This document shows, one piece after another, positions 63,915 to 64,000 of a stretch of DNA of 64,000 nt. The stretch is taken from contig NZ_FNGA01000006.1 in NCBI RefSeq assembly GCF_900101105.1, positions 61,702 through 125,701 of the forward strand, read 5' to 3'. How positions within the stretch are numbered: the first letter of the stretch is position 1; each line of letters begins with the position of its first letter. A program made the translations under genes and the position numbers. Below the pieces are notes generated by a model, which searched no databases, was not told where the DNA came from, and saw nothing but the letters and a program-made list of their open reading frames with translations. The stretch is from Maridesulfovibrio ferrireducens (lineage in GTDB: Bacteria > Desulfobacterota > Desulfovibrionia > Desulfovibrionales > Desulfovibrionaceae).

Positions 63915-64000
63915 GATAAGTCACACGATTTATTAGTACTGGTCAGCTGAATGTATTGCTACACTTACACCTCCAGCCTATCAACCAAGTAGTCTACTTG
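63915..64000 (-). rRNA. rrl: 23S ribosomal RNA, 3' end (cut by window edge)
   Basis: The minus strand matches the conserved 23S 3' terminus: GTTGATAGGCTGGAGGTGTA and GACCAGTACTAATAAATCG. Transcription runs 23S to 5S. The 3' boundary near 63915 is approximate. No tRNA lies in the 85-bp spacer. Confidence 0.9.

Noticed and set aside
63765..63950. Open frame of 61 codons over the 5S and spacer.
   Set aside because: It is antisense to 5S rRNA.

Overview
The window looks like chromosomal DNA from a moderately AT-rich, probably marine, anaerobic sulfate-reducer relative (Desulfovibrionaceae such as Maridesulfovibrio or Desulfovibrio). This placement is inferred from gene content only. The pointers are a selenocysteine formate dehydrogenase beside an [FeFe]-hydrogenase, selA/selB, an N-type (Na+) ATPase, large sets of PAS/Cache histidine kinases with receiver-only regulators, a RicT with a long basic tail, and an HBM-type chemoreceptor.

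Layout. 1-22.3 kb is mostly housekeeping on the minus strand: a truncated membrane protein, a YkgJ-type Cys protein, purF, carB, then (plus strand) a FeoA-like gene, a small unknown gene and slyX, followed by metG, ricT, a CheY-like regulator, comEC, murA, tRNA-His, an AT-rich HEPN-like orphan, a hotdog thioesterase, selB, an M18 aminopeptidase, selA, folC and tRNA-Arg. 22.5-36.7 kb is a dense minus-strand signalling region: four histidine kinases, five phospho-receiver proteins (four receiver-only, one receiver-CBS), a PEP-synthase-like protein, a DASS-type anion transporter, a 50-residue membrane peptide and a Yip1-like protein. A consensus sigma-54 promoter lies in front of most of it. A divergent membrane-bound AAA+ regulator with a winged-helix end (36.9-39.5 kb) is the obvious candidate controller. 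An unknown 203-residue protein and an HBM chemoreceptor, each with a sigma-54-like promoter, follow.

42.5-52.9 kb: a methyltransferase and a MarR repressor share a divergent region carrying a 17-bp palindrome. They are followed by a plus-strand run: FdhF (with an in-frame UGA and a SECIS hairpin), HycB-like ferredoxin, [FeFe]-hydrogenase and a second HycB-like ferredoxin. That is the four-subunit composition of hydrogen-dependent CO2 reductase (HDCR). The run ends with a LytTR regulator, a LytS kinase and a CstA-family transporter preceded by a 21-bp-period direct repeat. The Sec machinery genes selA and selB are about 24 kb away in the same window.

52.9-59.5 kb is a complete N-ATPase operon in the order atpD-C-Q-R-B-E-F-A-G, whose c subunit carries the full Na+ ligand set. 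recQ, a secreted FN3/F5-8C/class-I amidotransferase fusion, 5S rRNA and the 3' end of 23S rRNA close the window.

Taken together the accessory genes describe formate/H2/CO2 interconversion, probable pyruvate and organic or inorganic anion uptake under elaborate two-component control, and a Na+-coupled ATPase. Functional statements are from motifs and gene order read by eye; no database search was run.
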